From JBFWQM01 sp050249455 (GTDB lineage Bacteria; Pseudomonadota; Alphaproteobacteria; MPNO01; VGEU01), in the NCBI GenBank assembly GCA_050249455.1, contig JBFWQM010000004.1:1-64000 (forward strand): 64,000 nt of DNA, read 5' to 3'. The notes beneath the pieces were generated by a model. That model was given only the letters and a program-made list of their open reading frames with translations. It did not search any database and was not told the DNA's origin. Positions within the stretch are counted from its first letter, which is position 1, and each line of letters starts with the position of its first letter. Below are positions 1 through 8,778 of this stretch, piece by piece. The translations under genes and the position numbers were made by a program.

Positions 1-977
1 TTCGACCGCAGCAGCGGCTCGATCGCCGCCGTGCGCTCCGCCACCCACGGGCCGTCATAGAGCAGGCGCGCGGCCTCGAGGAACGACGCGTAGTCGATCT
101 CGACCATGGTGCCGCCCAGCGTCTTCGCGCGCGCCACCGCGGCCTCCCACGCCGCGGCCGCGAAAGCGTCGCCGAAGAACTGGAGCTGGTCCGCGCGCGG
201 CACGGCGAACCGAAAGCGCGGCGGCGGCGCTGTCATCGCGGCGCGCCAGCCCGGCGGCGCCGCGCGCGACAGCGCGTCGTCGTCGTCGGGCCCCGCCGCG
301 ACGGCGAGCACCGCCATCGCATCCTCCGTCGTCAGCGCGAAGACCGAGACGCAGTCAAGCGACCGGCAGGCCGGCATCACGCCCGCGGCGCCGACCAGCC
401 CGCGCGTCGGCTTCAGCCCGACCAGGTTGTTGAACATCGCCGGCACGCGGCCGGACCCCGCGGTGTCGGTGCCGAGGGCGAACGACACCAGCCCGCGCGC
501 CACGGCGACCGCGCTGCCCGAGCTCGACCCGCCGGGGATGCGGGCGGGGTCGAACGGGTTTCGCGGCACCCCGTAGGGCGAGCGCACCCCGACCAGCCCG
601 GTCGCGAACTGGTCGAGGTTGGTCTTGCCCACCAGCAGCGCGCCCGCGGCCTGCAGCCGTTCCACCACCGTCGCCGACCGTTCCGCGCGGTGAGCGAAGG
701 ACGGGCAGGCCGCCGTGGTGTCCAGGCCGGCGACGTCGATGTTGTCCTTGACCGCGAACGGGACCCCGAACAGCGGCATCGCCTCGCCGCGCCCGCGCCG
801 CGCGTCGAGCGCCGCCGCCCGCTCGAGCAGCCGCGCGGGATCGACGCCGCCGATCCAGATCGCCGGGTCGTCCGCGGCCGCGATGCGGTCGAGCACGGCC
901 TGCGCCGCCGCGCGCGCCGTGAGGCCTGCGCAGAATCCGCGGGCAAGCGAAGGCATGTCGAAGCTGAGGTTGGCCAT
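1..977 (-). CDS. Allophanate hydrolase-type amidase (AtzF-like), 3' end outside window
   Basis: Amidase-signature serine hydrolase, probably splitting allophanate to ammonia and CO2 in the cytoplasm. The ATG at 977 opens a frame that stays open to the left edge (about 325 codons), so the C-terminus is missing. The amidase catalytic triad is visible: Lys77 in FAVKDNID, the cis-Ser at about 151 in IPGGSSSGSAVAVA, and the nucleophile Ser175 in GTDTAGSGRVPA. The N-terminal SLARGFCAGLTARAA stretch and CRSLDCVSVFALT after the core are typical of allophanate hydrolases. That family usually carries an extra C-terminal domain, which cannot be checked here. It diverges from the ABC transporter/AtzGE-like operon, fitting a shared nitrogen-compound pathway. 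Another amidase specificity is possible. Confidence 0.85.
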   Translation of the reverse strand, partial: MANLSFDMPSLARGFCAGLTARAAAQAVLDRIAAADDPAIWIGGVDPARLLERAAALDARRGRGEAMPLFGVPFAVKDNIDVAGLDTTAACPSFAHRAERSATVVERLQAAGALLVGKTNLDQFATGLVGVRSPYGVPRNPFDPARIPGGSSSGSAVAVARGLVSFALGTDTAGSGRVPAMFNNLVGLKPTRGLVGAAGVMPACRSLDCVSVFALTTEDAMAVLAVAAGPDDDDALSRAAPPGWRAAMTAPPPRFRFAVPRADQLQFFGDAFAAAAWEAAVARAKTLGGTMVEIDYASFLEAARLLYDGPWVAERTAAIEPLLRS

Positions 978-1325
978 GGTCCCATCATCGATGCGGCATC
1001 GGCTCGTTGTATGCAAGAACCGTGCTCAAGCGGGCGGCAATTTTCCCTTTTGTTTTCAGCGGCCTTCCGGGCACACGGGGCATCGGCCGCGAACCGCCGG
1101 TGCCTTCTTTTGCGCCATTCGCGCCAAGACCGCCGCTTCGGCGTGCATCCGCCGCGCAGGGCCGGCGTCCGCGGCGCTTCGGATCCGGGGCGAAAAGCGC
1201 GCGTTGATCAGCGTCTTAGGCCGCGGCGCGCAGGCACGCGCACGCTGGCATGGACCTTGCATCGATCCTTTCGCAATTGCGAGAGGGGGGCTGCACCCCC
1301 GCCGCCCGAAAGTGGGGATGCCAGG
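978..1325. other. Divergent intergenic region, amidase / ABC transporter operon
   Basis: This 348-bp gene-free stretch separates the leftward amidase from the rightward transporter operon and must hold both promoters. I see no convincing sigma-70 promoter. Near the operon side there is a perfect 12-bp palindrome, TCGCAATTGCGA, at 1271-1282. It is followed at 1286-1300 by a short hairpin of five G, loop CTGCA and five C. The short frames across the region have no recognisable protein content. Confidence 0.5.
1271..1300 (+). promoter_or_regulatory. Candidate operator palindrome and leader hairpin
   Basis: The perfect palindrome TCGCAATTGCGA (1271-1282) is followed three bases later by a G5-CTGCA-C5 hairpin (1286-1300). 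Both lie 26-55 bp upstream of the solute-binding protein start. The position fits a regulator site and a structured 5' leader of the transport operon. This is inference from symmetry only; no regulator gene is adjacent. Confidence 0.3.
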
Positions 1326-2918
1326 ATGAAGCGCCGCGATTTCCTCAAGACCTCCGCCGTCGCCGCCGCCGCCGCCAGCATGCCGGCCTCGGCGCGCGCG
1401 CAGGGACGCAAGGACACGCTGCTGGTCGTTTCCGAGGCGCCGCCCAACAGCATGGACATCCACGGCGTCGGCGCCAACCGGCCGTCCTACATGGCGTCCT
1501 GGAATGCCTACGACCGGCTGATGACGTTCGGCGTCAAGAAGGATGCCAACGGCGTCGACCATTACGACTACGCGAAGCTGGAGCCGGAGCTCGCCGAGTC
1601 CTGGGACCTCAAGCCGACCTCCGTCACCTTCAAGATCCGGCGCAACGCCAAGTTCCACGACGGCACGCCGGTGACCGCCGGCGACGTGAAATGGTCGTTC
1701 GACCGCGCGGTCTCGGTCGGCGGCTTCCCGACCTTCCAGATGAAGGCCGGCAGCCTAGAGAAGCCGGAGCAGTTCGTCGTGGTCGACGACCACACCATCC
1801 GCATCGACTTCCTGCGCAACGACCGCCTGACCATGCCGGACCTCGGCGTGCCGATCCCGTTCGTCATCAATTCCGGGCTGGCGAAGAAGCACGCGACCGC
1901 CGCCGACCCGTGGGCGATGGACTGGCTCAAGAACAATGTCGCCGGCGGCGGCGCCTACAAGCTGGAGAAGTGGACCCCCGGCCAGGAGGTCATCCACGTC
2001 CGCAACGACGACTGGAAATCCGGCCCGGTGCCGAAGATCCAGCGCGTAGTGTGGCGCATCATCCCGTCGGCCGGCAACCGGCGCGCGCTGCTGGAGCGCG
2101 GCGACGCCGACATCTCCTTCGACCTGCCGGAGAAGGACTTCTTCGAGCTCGCCAACGCCAAGTCGCTGACCATCGTCGGCACGCCGGTCGAGAACGCGAT
2201 GCAGTACGTCGGCATGCTGGTCACCAAGCCGCCGTTCGACAACGTGAAGGTGCGTCAGGCGGTCGCCTACGCGATCCCGTACAAGCAGATCATGGACTCG
2301 GTGCTTTACGGCCGCGCCATGCCGCTGTTCGGCGGGCCAGCCAAGGTCGCCACGCCCGAATGGCCGCAAAAGACGCCCTACGTCACCGACATCGCCAAGG
2401 CGAAGGCGCTGATGGCGGAGGCCGGCTACGCGAACGGGATCGAGACGACGCTGTCGTTCGACCTCGGCCTCGCCGGGCTGAACGAGCCGATGTGCGTGCT
2501 GATGCAGGAGAGCCTGGCTCAGATCGGCATCAAGTGCACGATCAACAAGATCCCCGGCGCCAACTGGCGCAACGAGCTCCTGAAGAAGAACATGCCGCTG
2601 ATCGCCAACACGTTCGGCGGCTGGCTCAACTTCCCCGACTACTTCTTCTACTGGTGCTATCACGGCCAGAATGCGATCTTCAACACGATGTCCTACCAGA
2701 ACCCGGCGATGGACAAGCTGATCGACCAGGCGCGGTTCGAGCCCGACCCGGCGAAATACGACGCGCTGTGCAAGGAGTTCATCCAGATGTCGTTCGACGA
2801 GGTGCCGCGCATTCCGGTGTTCCAGCCCTACCTCAACGTCGCCATGCAGAAGAACGTCTCCGGCTACCGCTACTGGTTCCACCGGCAGCTCGACTACCGC
2901 CAGCTCGTCAAGGCCTAG
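1326..2918 (+). CDS. ABC transporter solute-binding protein, peptide/opine family (SBP_bac_5)
   Basis: Periplasmic binding protein of an oligopeptide/nickel-type importer, 530 residues, usual for the family. The N-terminus is a twin-arginine signal (KRRDFLK at residues 2-8, then an Ala-rich stretch ending ARAQG near residue 27). The family signature KFHDGTPVTAGDVKWSFDR follows at about residues 105-123. The ATG at 1326 was chosen because the Tat signal begins there; the frame is open further upstream but shows no signal. It is the first gene of a same-strand run through 8767, 30 bp ahead of the first permease. The ligand is unknown; the downstream amidases suggest a small amide or carboxylated urea derivative rather than a peptide. 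Confidence 0.93.
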   Translation: MKRRDFLKTSAVAAAAASMPASARAQGRKDTLLVVSEAPPNSMDIHGVGANRPSYMASWNAYDRLMTFGVKKDANGVDHYDYAKLEPELAESWDLKPTSVTFKIRRNAKFHDGTPVTAGDVKWSFDRAVSVGGFPTFQMKAGSLEKPEQFVVVDDHTIRIDFLRNDRLTMPDLGVPIPFVINSGLAKKHATAADPWAMDWLKNNVAGGGAYKLEKWTPGQEVIHVRNDDWKSGPVPKIQRVVWRIIPSAGNRRALLERGDADISFDLPEKDFFELANAKSLTIVGTPVENAMQYVGMLVTKPPFDNVKVRQAVAYAIPYKQIMDSVLYGRAMPLFGGPAKVATPEWPQKTPYVTDIAKAKALMAEAGYANGIETTLSFDLGLAGLNEPMCVLMQESLAQIGIKCTINKIPGANWRNELLKKNMPLIANTFGGWLNFPDYFFYWCYHGQNAIFNTMSYQNPAMDKLIDQARFEPDPAKYDALCKEFIQMSFDEVPRIPVFQPYLNVAMQKNVSGYRYWFHRQLDYRQLVKA

Positions 2919-2948
2919 GCGGACGGGACGCCGGCCGGGCCCGCGGGC

Positions 2949-3962
2949 ATGCTGCGCCAGATCCTCCGTCGCCTGGCAGGCGCGCTGCCGAGCGTGATCG
3001 GCGTCATCATCGTCACGTTCCTGCTCACGCGCGCCATCCCGGGCGATCCGGCGGCGTATTTCGCGGGCCCCGCCGCGACCATGCAGGCGATCGAGGAGAT
3101 CCGGGCCAAGCTCGGCCTCGACAAGAGCCTGGGCGAGCAGTTCGTCATCTACATCAAGGACCTCGCGACCGGCGACCTCGGCGAGTCGCTGACCACCGGC
3201 CAGCCGGTGCTGGAGGAGATCGTCACCCGCCTTCCCGCCTCGGTCGAGCTGACCCTGATGGGCCTCCTGATCTCGTTCTCGATCGCGATCCCGCTCGGCG
3301 TGCTGGCGGCGACCCGGCCGGGCTCGTGGATCGACCACAGCTGCCGGATCATCGCGACCTCGGGCGTGTCGCTGCCGGTGTTCTTCCTCGGCCTGCTGCT
3401 GGTCTATGTCTTCTACTACCTGCTGGGCTGGGCGCCGGCGCCGCTGGGGCGCCTCGACATCTTCAATTCGCCGCCGCCGACCATCACCGGCTTCTACCTG
3501 ATCGACAGCCTACTGGTCGGCGACGTCTCGCTGTTCGCGGCGTGCTTCGCGCAGATCTTCCTGCCGGCGCTGACGCTCGGCATCTTCTCGCTGGCGCCGC
3601 TGGCGCGCATGACGCGAGCCTCGATGCTGGCGGCATTGTCGGGCGACTTCGTGCGCACCGCGCGCGCCTCGGGCCTCGCCGGCCGGACGATCGTGATGAC
3701 CTACGCCTTCCGCAACGCCCTCCTCCCCGTCATCACCACGCTCGGCATGGTGTTCTCGTTCCTGCTCGGCGCCAACGTGCTGGTGGAGAAGGTGTTCGCC
3801 TGGCCCGGCATCGGCTCGTTCGCGATCGAGTCCCTGATCGCCTCCGACTACGCGCCGGTGCAGGGCTTCGTGCTGACGATGGCGCTGCTCTACGTGTTCC
3901 TCAACCTCGCCATCGACATCCTGTACGGCATCATCGACCCGCGGGTGAGGATCGAGGCATGA
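2949..3962 (+). CDS. ABC transporter permease, DppB/OppB type
   Basis: Inner-membrane permease of the peptide/opine importer family, 337 residues with about six transmembrane segments. It starts with the typical MLRQILRRLAGALPSVIGV segment and has the extracytoplasmic GDLGES motif near residue 76. The cytoplasmic coupling loop is recognisable around residues 235-255 (DFVRTARASGL...YAFRNALLP). It overlaps the next permease gene by 4 bp (ATG at 3959, stop ending 3962), which indicates translational coupling. It should pair with the DppC-type permease in a heterodimeric channel. Confidence 0.93.
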   Translation: MLRQILRRLAGALPSVIGVIIVTFLLTRAIPGDPAAYFAGPAATMQAIEEIRAKLGLDKSLGEQFVIYIKDLATGDLGESLTTGQPVLEEIVTRLPASVELTLMGLLISFSIAIPLGVLAATRPGSWIDHSCRIIATSGVSLPVFFLGLLLVYVFYYLLGWAPAPLGRLDIFNSPPPTITGFYLIDSLLVGDVSLFAACFAQIFLPALTLGIFSLAPLARMTRASMLAALSGDFVRTARASGLAGRTIVMTYAFRNALLPVITTLGMVFSFLLGANVLVEKVFAWPGIGSFAIESLIASDYAPVQGFVLTMALLYVFLNLAIDILYGIIDPRVRIEA

Positions 3963-4804
3963 TCGCGCTCGCCCGCCACGCCCGCTACGTGCTGACCGAG
4001 AACCCGATCACCCTGGTCGCGTTCGGTCTGTTCACCTTCTTCGTCGTGTGCGCGATCCTGGGTCCCTGGATCGTCCCCTACGACCCGCTGGCGAGCAATG
4101 CCGACCAGAAGCTGATGCCGCCGTCGGCGGCGCACTGGTTCGGCACCGACCAGATCGGCCGCGACCTGTTCAGCCGCGTGGTGGCGGCGACCCGCCTCGA
4201 CCTCGGCATCGCGGTGACCGCGGTCGCCCTCGCGTTCGGCTCCGGCACCGTCGCCGGCATCGCCGCCGGCTATTTCGGCGGCATCACCGACCGCATCATC
4301 GGCCGCGTCGTCGACACCATCATGGCCTTCCCGCTGTTCGTCCTCGCCATGGGCATCGTCGCGGCGCTGGGCAACACGGTGACCAACATCGTGATCGCGA
4401 CCGGCATCATCAACTTCCCGCTCTACGCCCGCATCGCGCGGGCGGAGGCGAACGTGCGGCGCGACGCCGGCTACATCGAGGCGGCGCGGCTGGCGGGCAA
4501 CAGCGAGATGCGCATCCTGCTCGGCCACATCCTGCCCAACATCATGCCGATCATGGTGGTGCAGATGTCGCTGACGATGGGATACGCGATCCTCAACGCC
4601 GCCGGCCTCTCCTTCATCGGCCTCGGCGTGCGGCCGCCGACCGCGGAATGGGGCATCATGGTCGCCGAAGGCGCGGCGTTCATCGTCTCCGGCGAATGGT
4701 GGGTCGCATTCTTCCCCGGCGTCGTGCTGATGACCGCCGTGTTCTGCTTCAACCTGCTGGGCGACGGGCTGCGCGACATCGTCGATCCGCGGAAGCGCAC
4801 ATGA
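3959..4804 (+). CDS. ABC transporter permease, DppC/OppC type
   Basis: Second inner-membrane permease of the importer, 281 residues. The N-terminal segment is followed by the family motif HWFGTDQIGRDLFSRVVAAT near residues 60-78. The coupling loop YIEAARLAGNSEMRILLGHI and the C-terminal GDGLRDIVDPR motif are present, all characteristic of DppC. The ATG at 3959 overlaps the dppB-like stop. The TGA at 4802-4804 overlaps the ATG of the first ATPase gene (4801), so all components appear to be translated from one message. Confidence 0.93.
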   Translation: MIALARHARYVLTENPITLVAFGLFTFFVVCAILGPWIVPYDPLASNADQKLMPPSAAHWFGTDQIGRDLFSRVVAATRLDLGIAVTAVALAFGSGTVAGIAAGYFGGITDRIIGRVVDTIMAFPLFVLAMGIVAALGNTVTNIVIATGIINFPLYARIARAEANVRRDAGYIEAARLAGNSEMRILLGHILPNIMPIMVVQMSLTMGYAILNAAGLSFIGLGVRPPTAEWGIMVAEGAAFIVSGEWWVAFFPGVVLMTAVFCFNLLGDGLRDIVDPRKRT

Positions 4805-5769
4805 CCGCCGCCCCCGTCCTCGCGATCGACGACCTGTCGGTCGAGTTCCGCACACGCCACGGCACGGTGAAGGCGATCGAGCGGGTCGGCTTCTCGATCG
4901 GTAAGGGCGAGATGGTCGCCGTGGTCGGCGAGTCCGGGTCGGGCAAGTCGGTCACCGCCTACGCGGTCATGGGCATCCTCGATCCGGCCGCGCGGGTCAC
5001 CTCCGGGCGGGTCATGTTCGGCGGCGGCGATCTCCTCACGATGAAGGAACGCACGCTGCAGGACATGCGCGGGCGCGAGTTCTCCATGATCTTCCAGAAC
5101 CCGCGCACGGCGCTGAACCCGATCCGGCGGGTCGGCAGGCAGATTGCCGACGTGCTGGTGCGCCACGGCAGCGTCAGCCACGCCGCAGCGCCCAAGGCCG
5201 CCGTCGAGATGCTGAAGTCGGTGCGCATCCCCGACCCGGAGCGGCGCGCCGAGGCCTATCCGTTCGAGCTGTCGGGCGGCATGTGCCAGCGGGTGATGAT
5301 TGCGATCGCGCTGGCGTGCCGGCCGGCGCTGCTGATCGCCGACGAGCCGACCACCGGCCTCGACGTCACCACGCAGGCGACCATCATGGACCTGGTGTCG
5401 GAGCTGGCGCTGGAGCGCGGCATGGCCACGATGTGGATCACCCACGACCTCGGGCTCGCCGCCGCCTACTGCGACCGCATCGTCGTCATGCACGCCGGCC
5501 ACGTGGTGGAGATCGCGCCGACGGCAGAGCTGTTCGCGCGGCCGCGCCATCCGTACACGGCGAAGCTGGTCGCCGCGACGCCACGCACCGATGCGGCCCT
5601 GCACGACCTCGCCGCCATTCCGGGCGGCCTGCCGGACCTGCGCGCCGACAGCCTGCCGCCGTGCCGCTACCGCGGCCGCTGCGAGCGCGCAGTCGCCGAT
5701 TGCGACGGCGTCCTGCCGCAGCACGCACCGTCGCCCGGCGCGCTGGTCGCCTGCTGGAACCCGCTGTGA
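4801..5769 (+). CDS. ABC transporter ATPase, DppD/OppD type
   Basis: Nucleotide-binding subunit of the importer, 322 residues. It has a Walker A motif GESGSGKS at 43-50, an ABC signature LSGGMCQR at about 157-164, and Walker B LLIADEP at about 177-183 followed by TTGLDVT. The signature carries Met where Gln is common, a normal variant in OppD-like proteins. The C-terminal oligopeptide-transporter extension has the conserved Cys pattern (PPCRYRGRCERAVADC). ATGA overlap with the preceding permease and GTGA overlap with the next ATPase support one coupled operon. Confidence 0.93.
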   Translation: MTAAPVLAIDDLSVEFRTRHGTVKAIERVGFSIGKGEMVAVVGESGSGKSVTAYAVMGILDPAARVTSGRVMFGGGDLLTMKERTLQDMRGREFSMIFQNPRTALNPIRRVGRQIADVLVRHGSVSHAAAPKAAVEMLKSVRIPDPERRAEAYPFELSGGMCQRVMIAIALACRPALLIADEPTTGLDVTTQATIMDLVSELALERGMATMWITHDLGLAAAYCDRIVVMHAGHVVEIAPTAELFARPRHPYTAKLVAATPRTDAALHDLAAIPGGLPDLRADSLPPCRYRGRCERAVADCDGVLPQHAPSPGALVACWNPL

Positions 5770-6818
5770 GCGCGCTGCTCCAGGTCGATGCGCTGTCCAA
5801 GTACTTCCCGCTGAAGCGCCATTTCAGCGTGCGCGACTGGCTGGGCGGCGAGCGCAAGGGTCCGCTGCTGCAGGCGGTCGACCGGGTCAGCTTCGAGATC
5901 CGCTCCGGCGAGACGGTCGGCCTGGTCGGCGAATCCGGTTGCGGCAAGTCCACCCTGGTTCGCCTCGTCACCCGGCTGCTCGACCCGACCGACGGCCGCA
6001 TCGTGTTCGACGGCGAGGACATCGGCGCCCTGCCCGCCAAGGGCTTCGGCGGCCGGCCGCAGCGCGCCACGATCCAGATGGTGTTTCAGGACGCGGGCGA
6101 CAGCCTGAACCCGCGCTACACCGCCTACGACTGCATCGCCGATCCGCTGCGCCGGCTGCGCAAGGATCTGCGCGGCGGCGCGCTGAAGAGCCGGGTGGAG
6201 GAATGCGCCGACCTGACCGGGCTGCCGCGCGAGCTCCTGACCCGCTTTCCGCACCAGCTTTCCGGCGGCCAGAAGGCGCGCGTCGGCATCGCACGCGCGA
6301 TCGCCGTCGAGCCCAAGCTGCTGATCCTCGACGAGCCGACCTCGGCGCTCGACGTGTCGGTGCAGGTGGTGATCCTGCATCTGCTCGACGACCTCAAGAA
6401 GCGGCTCGGTATGAGCTACCTGTTCGTCAGCCACGACCTCAACGTCGTGCAGTTGCTGTGCGACCGGGTGCTCGTCATGTATCTCGGCCACATCGTAGAG
6501 AGCGGCCCGGTGCGCGAGGTGTTCCGCAACCCGGCGCATCCCTACACCCGGGCGCTGATCAGCGCGATCCCCGACCCGGCGGGCGGGCGCGCGCAGCTCC
6601 GCCTCGGCGGCGAGCCGCGCAGCCCGATCGACCCCGACCCCAATGTCTGCCGGTTCTACGGCCGCTGCCCCAAGGGCGCCGAACGCTGCCATGCCGAGCT
6701 GCCGCGCCTTGTATCGGCAGGACCGGAGCGGCTTGCCGCCTGCCATTTCCCGGAGAAGGCGGCGGCCCACGACGAGAAGCCACCGCAGGAGCGCGTGCAT
6801 GCCCGCAACGCCATTTGA
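5766..6818 (+). CDS. ABC transporter ATPase, DppF/OppF type
   Basis: Second nucleotide-binding subunit, 350 residues, from a GTG at 5766 that overlaps the previous stop codon. That start gives the expected SALLQVDALSKYFPLK beginning. Walker A is GESGCGKS (55-62), the signature is LSGGQKARVGIARA (from about 165), and Walker B LLILDEPTSALDVSVQ runs near 185-200. The C-terminal Cys-containing extension (CRFYGRCPKGAERC) is typical of the family. Its last codons overlap the start of the DUF4089 gene by 20 bp, linking transporter and amidase genes. Confidence 0.93.
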   Translation: MSALLQVDALSKYFPLKRHFSVRDWLGGERKGPLLQAVDRVSFEIRSGETVGLVGESGCGKSTLVRLVTRLLDPTDGRIVFDGEDIGALPAKGFGGRPQRATIQMVFQDAGDSLNPRYTAYDCIADPLRRLRKDLRGGALKSRVEECADLTGLPRELLTRFPHQLSGGQKARVGIARAIAVEPKLLILDEPTSALDVSVQVVILHLLDDLKKRLGMSYLFVSHDLNVVQLLCDRVLVMYLGHIVESGPVREVFRNPAHPYTRALISAIPDPAGGRAQLRLGGEPRSPIDPDPNVCRFYGRCPKGAERCHAELPRLVSAGPERLAACHFPEKAAAHDEKPPQERVHARNAI

Positions 6819-6987
6819 TGCCGCCGCCTATGTCGACCTCGTCGCGCCGCTGATGGGGCTCGACCTCGACCCGGCGCACCGGCCCGGCGTGGTGGAGAAC
6901 CTGGCGCTGATCGCGCGGCTCGCGGACGCGGTCGCGACGTTCCCGCTGCCGGACGACGTCGAAGCCGGCCCGATCTTCACGCCGTGA
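6799..6987 (+). CDS. DUF4089 small amidase-associated subunit (AtzG/HpxX-like)
   Basis: A 62-residue protein with the DUF4089 pattern: a short helix, GLDLDPAHRPGVVENLALIA in the middle, and PLPDDVEAGPIFTP at the C-terminus. In Pseudomonas sp. ADP, AtzG is a small subunit of this type that forms a complex with the AtzE amidase, and HpxX is its counterpart beside HpxY. Here the gene directly precedes an AtzE-like amidase and overlaps it by 4 bp, so it is very likely that amidase's partner. The ATG at 6799 gives the family's normal length; the frame is open upstream only inside the ATPase gene. Confidence 0.88.
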   Translation: MPATPFDAAAYVDLVAPLMGLDLDPAHRPGVVENLALIARLADAVATFPLPDDVEAGPIFTP

Positions 6988-8381
6988 CCGACGCCGCGAC
7001 GACGGCGGCCGCCACCGCCGCCCTGGTCCGCTCGCGCGCCGTGTCGGCGCGTTCGGCGGTGGACGCCGCGCTGGCGCGCATCGCCGCGCACAACGGCGCG
7101 CTCAACGCCTTCACCGCCGTCACCGCCGAGCGCGCCCGCGTGGCGGCCGACGCAGTCGACGCGCGGATCGCGCGCGGCGAGGACCCGGGGCCGCTGGCCG
7201 GCGTGCCGTTCGCGGTGAAGAACCTGTTCGACGTCGCCAACCTGCCGACCTTGGCCGGATCAAAGATCAACGCCGAGCATCCGCCGGCGGCGCGCGACGC
7301 CGCCGCTGTGCGCCGGCTGGAGGCGGCCGGCGCCGTGCTGGTCGGTACGCTCAACATGGGCGAGTACGCCTACGACTTCACCGGCCGCAACGCGCATTAC
7401 GGCCCGTCGCGCAACCCGCACGACCTCGACCGCATCCCCGGCGGCTCGTCGGGCGGGTCGGGCAGCGCGGTCGGCGGCGGGCTGGTGCCGCTGGCGCTGG
7501 GCTCCGACACCAACGGCTCGATCCGCGTGCCGGCCGCGCTGTGCGGGCTGTTCGGGCTGAAGCCGACCTACGGGCGGCTGAGCCGCGCCGGCGCATTCCT
7601 GTTCGCCGCCAGCTTCGACCATGTCGGGCCGCTCGCGCGCAGCGCCGCCGACCTCGCCGCATCGTATGACGCGATGCAGGGGCCGGATCCGGAGGACCCT
7701 GCCTGCGCCGGCCGTCCCGTCGATCTGGCGCTGCCCGCGCTCGCCACGGGCATCGGCGACCTGCGCATCGCGGTCGCCGGCGGATACTTCGCATCCGGCG
7801 GCGCACCGGAGGTGCACGCCGCCGTCGCGCGCGTGGCGGACGCGCTGAAGGCGACCCGCACCGTCGAGCTGCCGGAGGCGCCGCGCGCCCGCGCCGCCGG
7901 CTTCGTCATCACCAGCGTGGACGGCTCCAACCTGCACTGGGAGCGGCTGAAGACGCACGCCGCCGACTACGACCCGGAGACCCGCGACCGCTTCCTCGCC
8001 GGCCTGCTGGTGCCGGGCAACTGGTACGTCCAGGCGCAGCGCTTCCGCCGCTGGTTCCACCGCGCGGCGCTGGCGGCGTTCCGCGAGACCGACATCATCC
8101 TCGCCCCGGTGACGCCGGTGCCGGCGCCGCGGATCGACCAGCAGACCATGAGCCCGGCCGGGATCGAGATGCCGGTGCGCGCGAATCTGGGTATCTTCAC
8201 CCAGCCGCTGTCGTTCATCGGGCTGCCCGTCGTGGCCGTGCCGGTGCAGCGTCCGGGCGCGCTGCCGGTCGGCGTGCAGGTGGTCGCCGCGCCGTGGCGC
8301 GAGGCGGACGCCCTGCGCGTCGCCGCCGCCCTGGAGGCCGACGGCGTTGCCGCCGCCCTTGTCCCGGAGAGGTTCGCCTGA
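6984..8381 (+). CDS. AtzE/HpxY-family amidohydrolase
   Basis: Amidase-signature enzyme, 465 residues, GTG start at 6984 overlapping the DUF4089 stop. The catalytic triad is clear: Lys79 in FAVKNLFDV, the cis-Ser at 155 in IPGGSSGGSGSAV, and nucleophile Ser179 in GSDTNGSIRVPAALCGLFGL. Proteins of this subfamily include AtzE (1-carboxybiuret hydrolase subunit) and HpxY of oxalurate catabolism, both working with a DUF4089 partner as seen here. The exact substrate is not readable from sequence; a small ureido or oxamic compound is the best guess given AtzG-, AtzH- and AtzF-like neighbours. A general Glu-tRNA amidotransferase role is unlikely because GatB and GatC are absent. Confidence 0.88.
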   Translation: MTDAATTAAATAALVRSRAVSARSAVDAALARIAAHNGALNAFTAVTAERARVAADAVDARIARGEDPGPLAGVPFAVKNLFDVANLPTLAGSKINAEHPPAARDAAAVRRLEAAGAVLVGTLNMGEYAYDFTGRNAHYGPSRNPHDLDRIPGGSSGGSGSAVGGGLVPLALGSDTNGSIRVPAALCGLFGLKPTYGRLSRAGAFLFAASFDHVGPLARSAADLAASYDAMQGPDPEDPACAGRPVDLALPALATGIGDLRIAVAGGYFASGGAPEVHAAVARVADALKATRTVELPEAPRARAAGFVITSVDGSNLHWERLKTHAADYDPETRDRFLAGLLVPGNWYVQAQRFRRWFHRAALAAFRETDIILAPVTPVPAPRIDQQTMSPAGIEMPVRANLGIFTQPLSFIGLPVVAVPVQRPGALPVGVQVVAAPWREADALRVAAALEADGVAAALVPERFA

Positions 8382-8383
8382 CC

Positions 8384-8767
8384 ATGCCTGAGATCAACAT
8401 CCCCGAGGTGCTCGCCGAGGTCACCGCCGCCCACGACCGCTACGAGAAGGCGCTGGGCGACAACGACGTCGCGGTGCTGAACGAGCTGTTCTGGAACAGC
8501 CCGCACACCACCCGCTTCGGCATCTCCGAGATCCTCTATGGCTACGACCAGATCGCGGGCTACCGCTCCGCCCGTGCCGCTCCCGGCGTGCGCACCCCGG
8601 CGAACGTCAAGGTCACCACCTACGGCCGCGACTTCGCCGTCGCCCACACCGAGTTCCGCCGCGGCGCCGGCGACCGGATCGGCCGCCAGATGCAGACCTG
8701 GGCCCGCATGCCCGAAGGCTGGCGCATCGTCGCCGCCCACGTCAGCTTCATGCAGCCGGAAGGTTGA
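8384..8767 (+). CDS. DUF3225 / AtzH-like (HpxZ-like) protein
   Basis: A 127-residue NTF2/SnoaL-like protein. The central block ELFWNSPHTTRFGISEILYG followed by YRSARAAPGV is the DUF3225 signature shared by HpxZ of oxalurate catabolism and AtzH. AtzH is described as a decarboxylating amidohydrolase acting on 1,3-dicarboxyurea in cyanuric acid breakdown. It lies 2 bp after the AtzE-like gene and is the last gene of the operon, giving the order G-E-H seen in atz clusters. Whether it is an enzyme or an accessory factor here cannot be told from sequence. Confidence 0.85.
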   Translation: MPEINIPEVLAEVTAAHDRYEKALGDNDVAVLNELFWNSPHTTRFGISEILYGYDQIAGYRSARAAPGVRTPANVKVTTYGRDFAVAHTEFRRGAGDRIGRQMQTWARMPEGWRIVAAHVSFMQPEG

Positions 8768-8778
8768 GCGATTGACCC

